Source of the DNA: Taklimakanibacter lacteus
GTDB taxonomy: Bacteria; Pseudomonadota; Alphaproteobacteria; Rhizobiales; Aestuariivirgaceae
Assembly: GCA_003576695.1 (NCBI GenBank)
Contig: QOZQ01000002.1
Location: 186,001 to 250,000, forward strand
Direction: 5' to 3'
DNA length: 64,000 nt
Below are positions 63,328 to 64,000 of the stretch, one piece after another. Below the pieces are notes generated by a model. That model ran no database searches and was not told the DNA's origin. It was given only the letters and a program-made list of their open reading frames with translations. Every line of letters starts with the position of its first letter. Position 1 is the first letter of the stretch. The translations under genes and the position numbers were made by a program.

Positions 63328-64000
63328 GCGGCTTTCTCCGCTTTGGATTTCTGCATCAGAGGATCGTTGTCGTCATCGCCCGAGGTGCCGATGCGCGGCG
63401 CCAGGACATTGGAAAAAGCGAGCGCCGCGGCGCCGCGCAGCAGCGCCGCCTTGCCGGTGATCGACAGAGTGAAGCGCGGCACCTTGCGGTCGCGCCGCTC
63501 GGAGACGGAGGGCAGCAGCGGCTCGGCGGCGCGGGCGAGCTTCTTCATGACGCCTTCCGGCGCCAGGCCGCCGAAGATGATGGTTTCGGGATCGAAGAGA
63601 TTCTCGATGGCGAGGATCGCTGTGCGCAGCAAGGGTGCCGCCTCCTTGATCCAGCCATCCTCGCCGACGATTTTCGAGCGCCGGTCGAAGGCTTCGACGG
63701 AGAGATAGCGCTCGAGGCAGCCGCGATTGCCGCAGGAGGGACAATATTCGCCATCCGGGATGAAGGGCACATGGCCGATCTCGCCGGCATTGCCGCGCGC
63801 CCCGCGCAGGACTTGTCCGCCATGCACGAGGCGGCCGCCGGTGCCGACGCCGAGATAGAGATAGTAGAATTCCTGCAGGTTGCGCCCGGCGCCGTAGAGG
63901 CGCTCGCTGAGCGCGGCGGAGGCGACGTCGCCGCCGACGAAGGCGGGCAGCCCTGTTGCGGCGGCGAGACGCTCGGCGATCGGCACGTCCTTCCAGCCTT
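63324..64000 (-). CDS. ROK-family protein, N-terminus outside the window
   Basis: A partial gene; the frame stays open through base 64000 (upstream residues GWKDVPIAERL). Visible are GVGTGGRLVHGG, GNAGEIGH and the zinc motif CPSCGNRGCLE, then the C-terminal domain to AEKAA. It could be a NagC-type repressor or a sugar kinase; the missing N-terminus would decide. Its stop overlaps the ATPase start, so it is upstream in the same operon, more usual for a regulator. Confidence 0.85.
   Translation of the reverse strand, partial: GWKDVPIAERLAAATGLPAFVGGDVASAALSERLYGAGRNLQEFYYLYLGVGTGGRLVHGGQVLRGARGNAGEIGHVPFIPDGEYCPSCGNRGCLERYLSVEAFDRRSKIVGEDGWIKEAAPLLRTAILAIENLFDPETIIFGGLAPEGVMKKLARAAEPLLPSVSERRDRKVPRFTLSITGKAALLRGAAALAFSNVLAPRIGTSGDDDNDPLMQKSKAEKAA

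Overview
The window is GC-rich, densely packed DNA from an alphaproteobacterium, most likely a soil or plant-associated member of the Rhizobiales (Hyphomicrobiales). The reasons are the pcaDCHGB operon with divergent pcaQ, the hemP/hmuTUV heme locus, the many ABC importers for organic solutes, frequent ATGA and TGATG start/stop overlaps, and dispersed palindromic intergenic repeats. I saw no rRNA, tRNA, CRISPR array, transposase, integrase or phage gene. The content is catabolic and accessory: about sixty-five genes in transporter-plus-enzyme modules.

Layout. (1) 231-8652, minus strand: a family-5 solute-binding protein, a CocE-like hydrolase, an aldo/keto reductase-RidA fusion, a Liv-type binding protein, an NTF2-like protein, a second aldo/keto reductase and a TIGR04076-like protein. 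The matching livGFHM genes run divergently at 8722-12063. (2) 12060-20605: an AraM-like glycerol-1-phosphate-type dehydrogenase, an FGGY kinase, a class II aldolase and a DeoR repressor, divergent from a PotDABC-like importer. (3) 20675-27183: a small lytic transglycosylase, an isolated malonyl-CoA synthetase (matB) and a second Liv importer. (4) 27298-33129: protocatechuate degradation (pcaB, G, H, C, D), its activator pcaQ, and pobA for 4-hydroxybenzoate. (5) 33245-37368: a LysR regulator with a divergent DUF1127-like micro-gene, a TetR regulator divergent from a cupin/ROK-kinase pair, and an OsmC protein. (6) 37425-45374: a Ugp/Mal-type sugar importer with a Gfo/Idh/MocA oxidoreductase, a divergent ROK repressor and an SDR dehydrogenase. 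(7) 45513-52010: a tight run of deoR, btpA-like, FGGY kinase, HAD phosphatase and two genes resembling the subunits of N,N-dimethylformamidase; then a 142-bp palindromic element and an AAC(3)-family acetyltransferase. (8) 52933-57228: heme uptake (hmuVUT, hemP) divergent from an ABM-domain heme oxygenase and a HutX-like heme carrier. (9) 57317-64000: a DenD-like dehydrogenase, two SDRs, a ribose-type importer with a single-domain ATPase, and a ROK protein cut by the window end.

The shared theme is uptake and breakdown of plant-derived aromatics, polyols, sugar acids and possibly amides, each module with its own regulator. Two repeat families (long 'GAGGGCTCT' dyads and 'CGTCATCCCGG' dyads) lie mostly at operon junctions, and four of the binding-protein genes are followed directly by one. 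The least expected module is the DMFase-like pair at the end of a kinase/BtpA/HAD operon.
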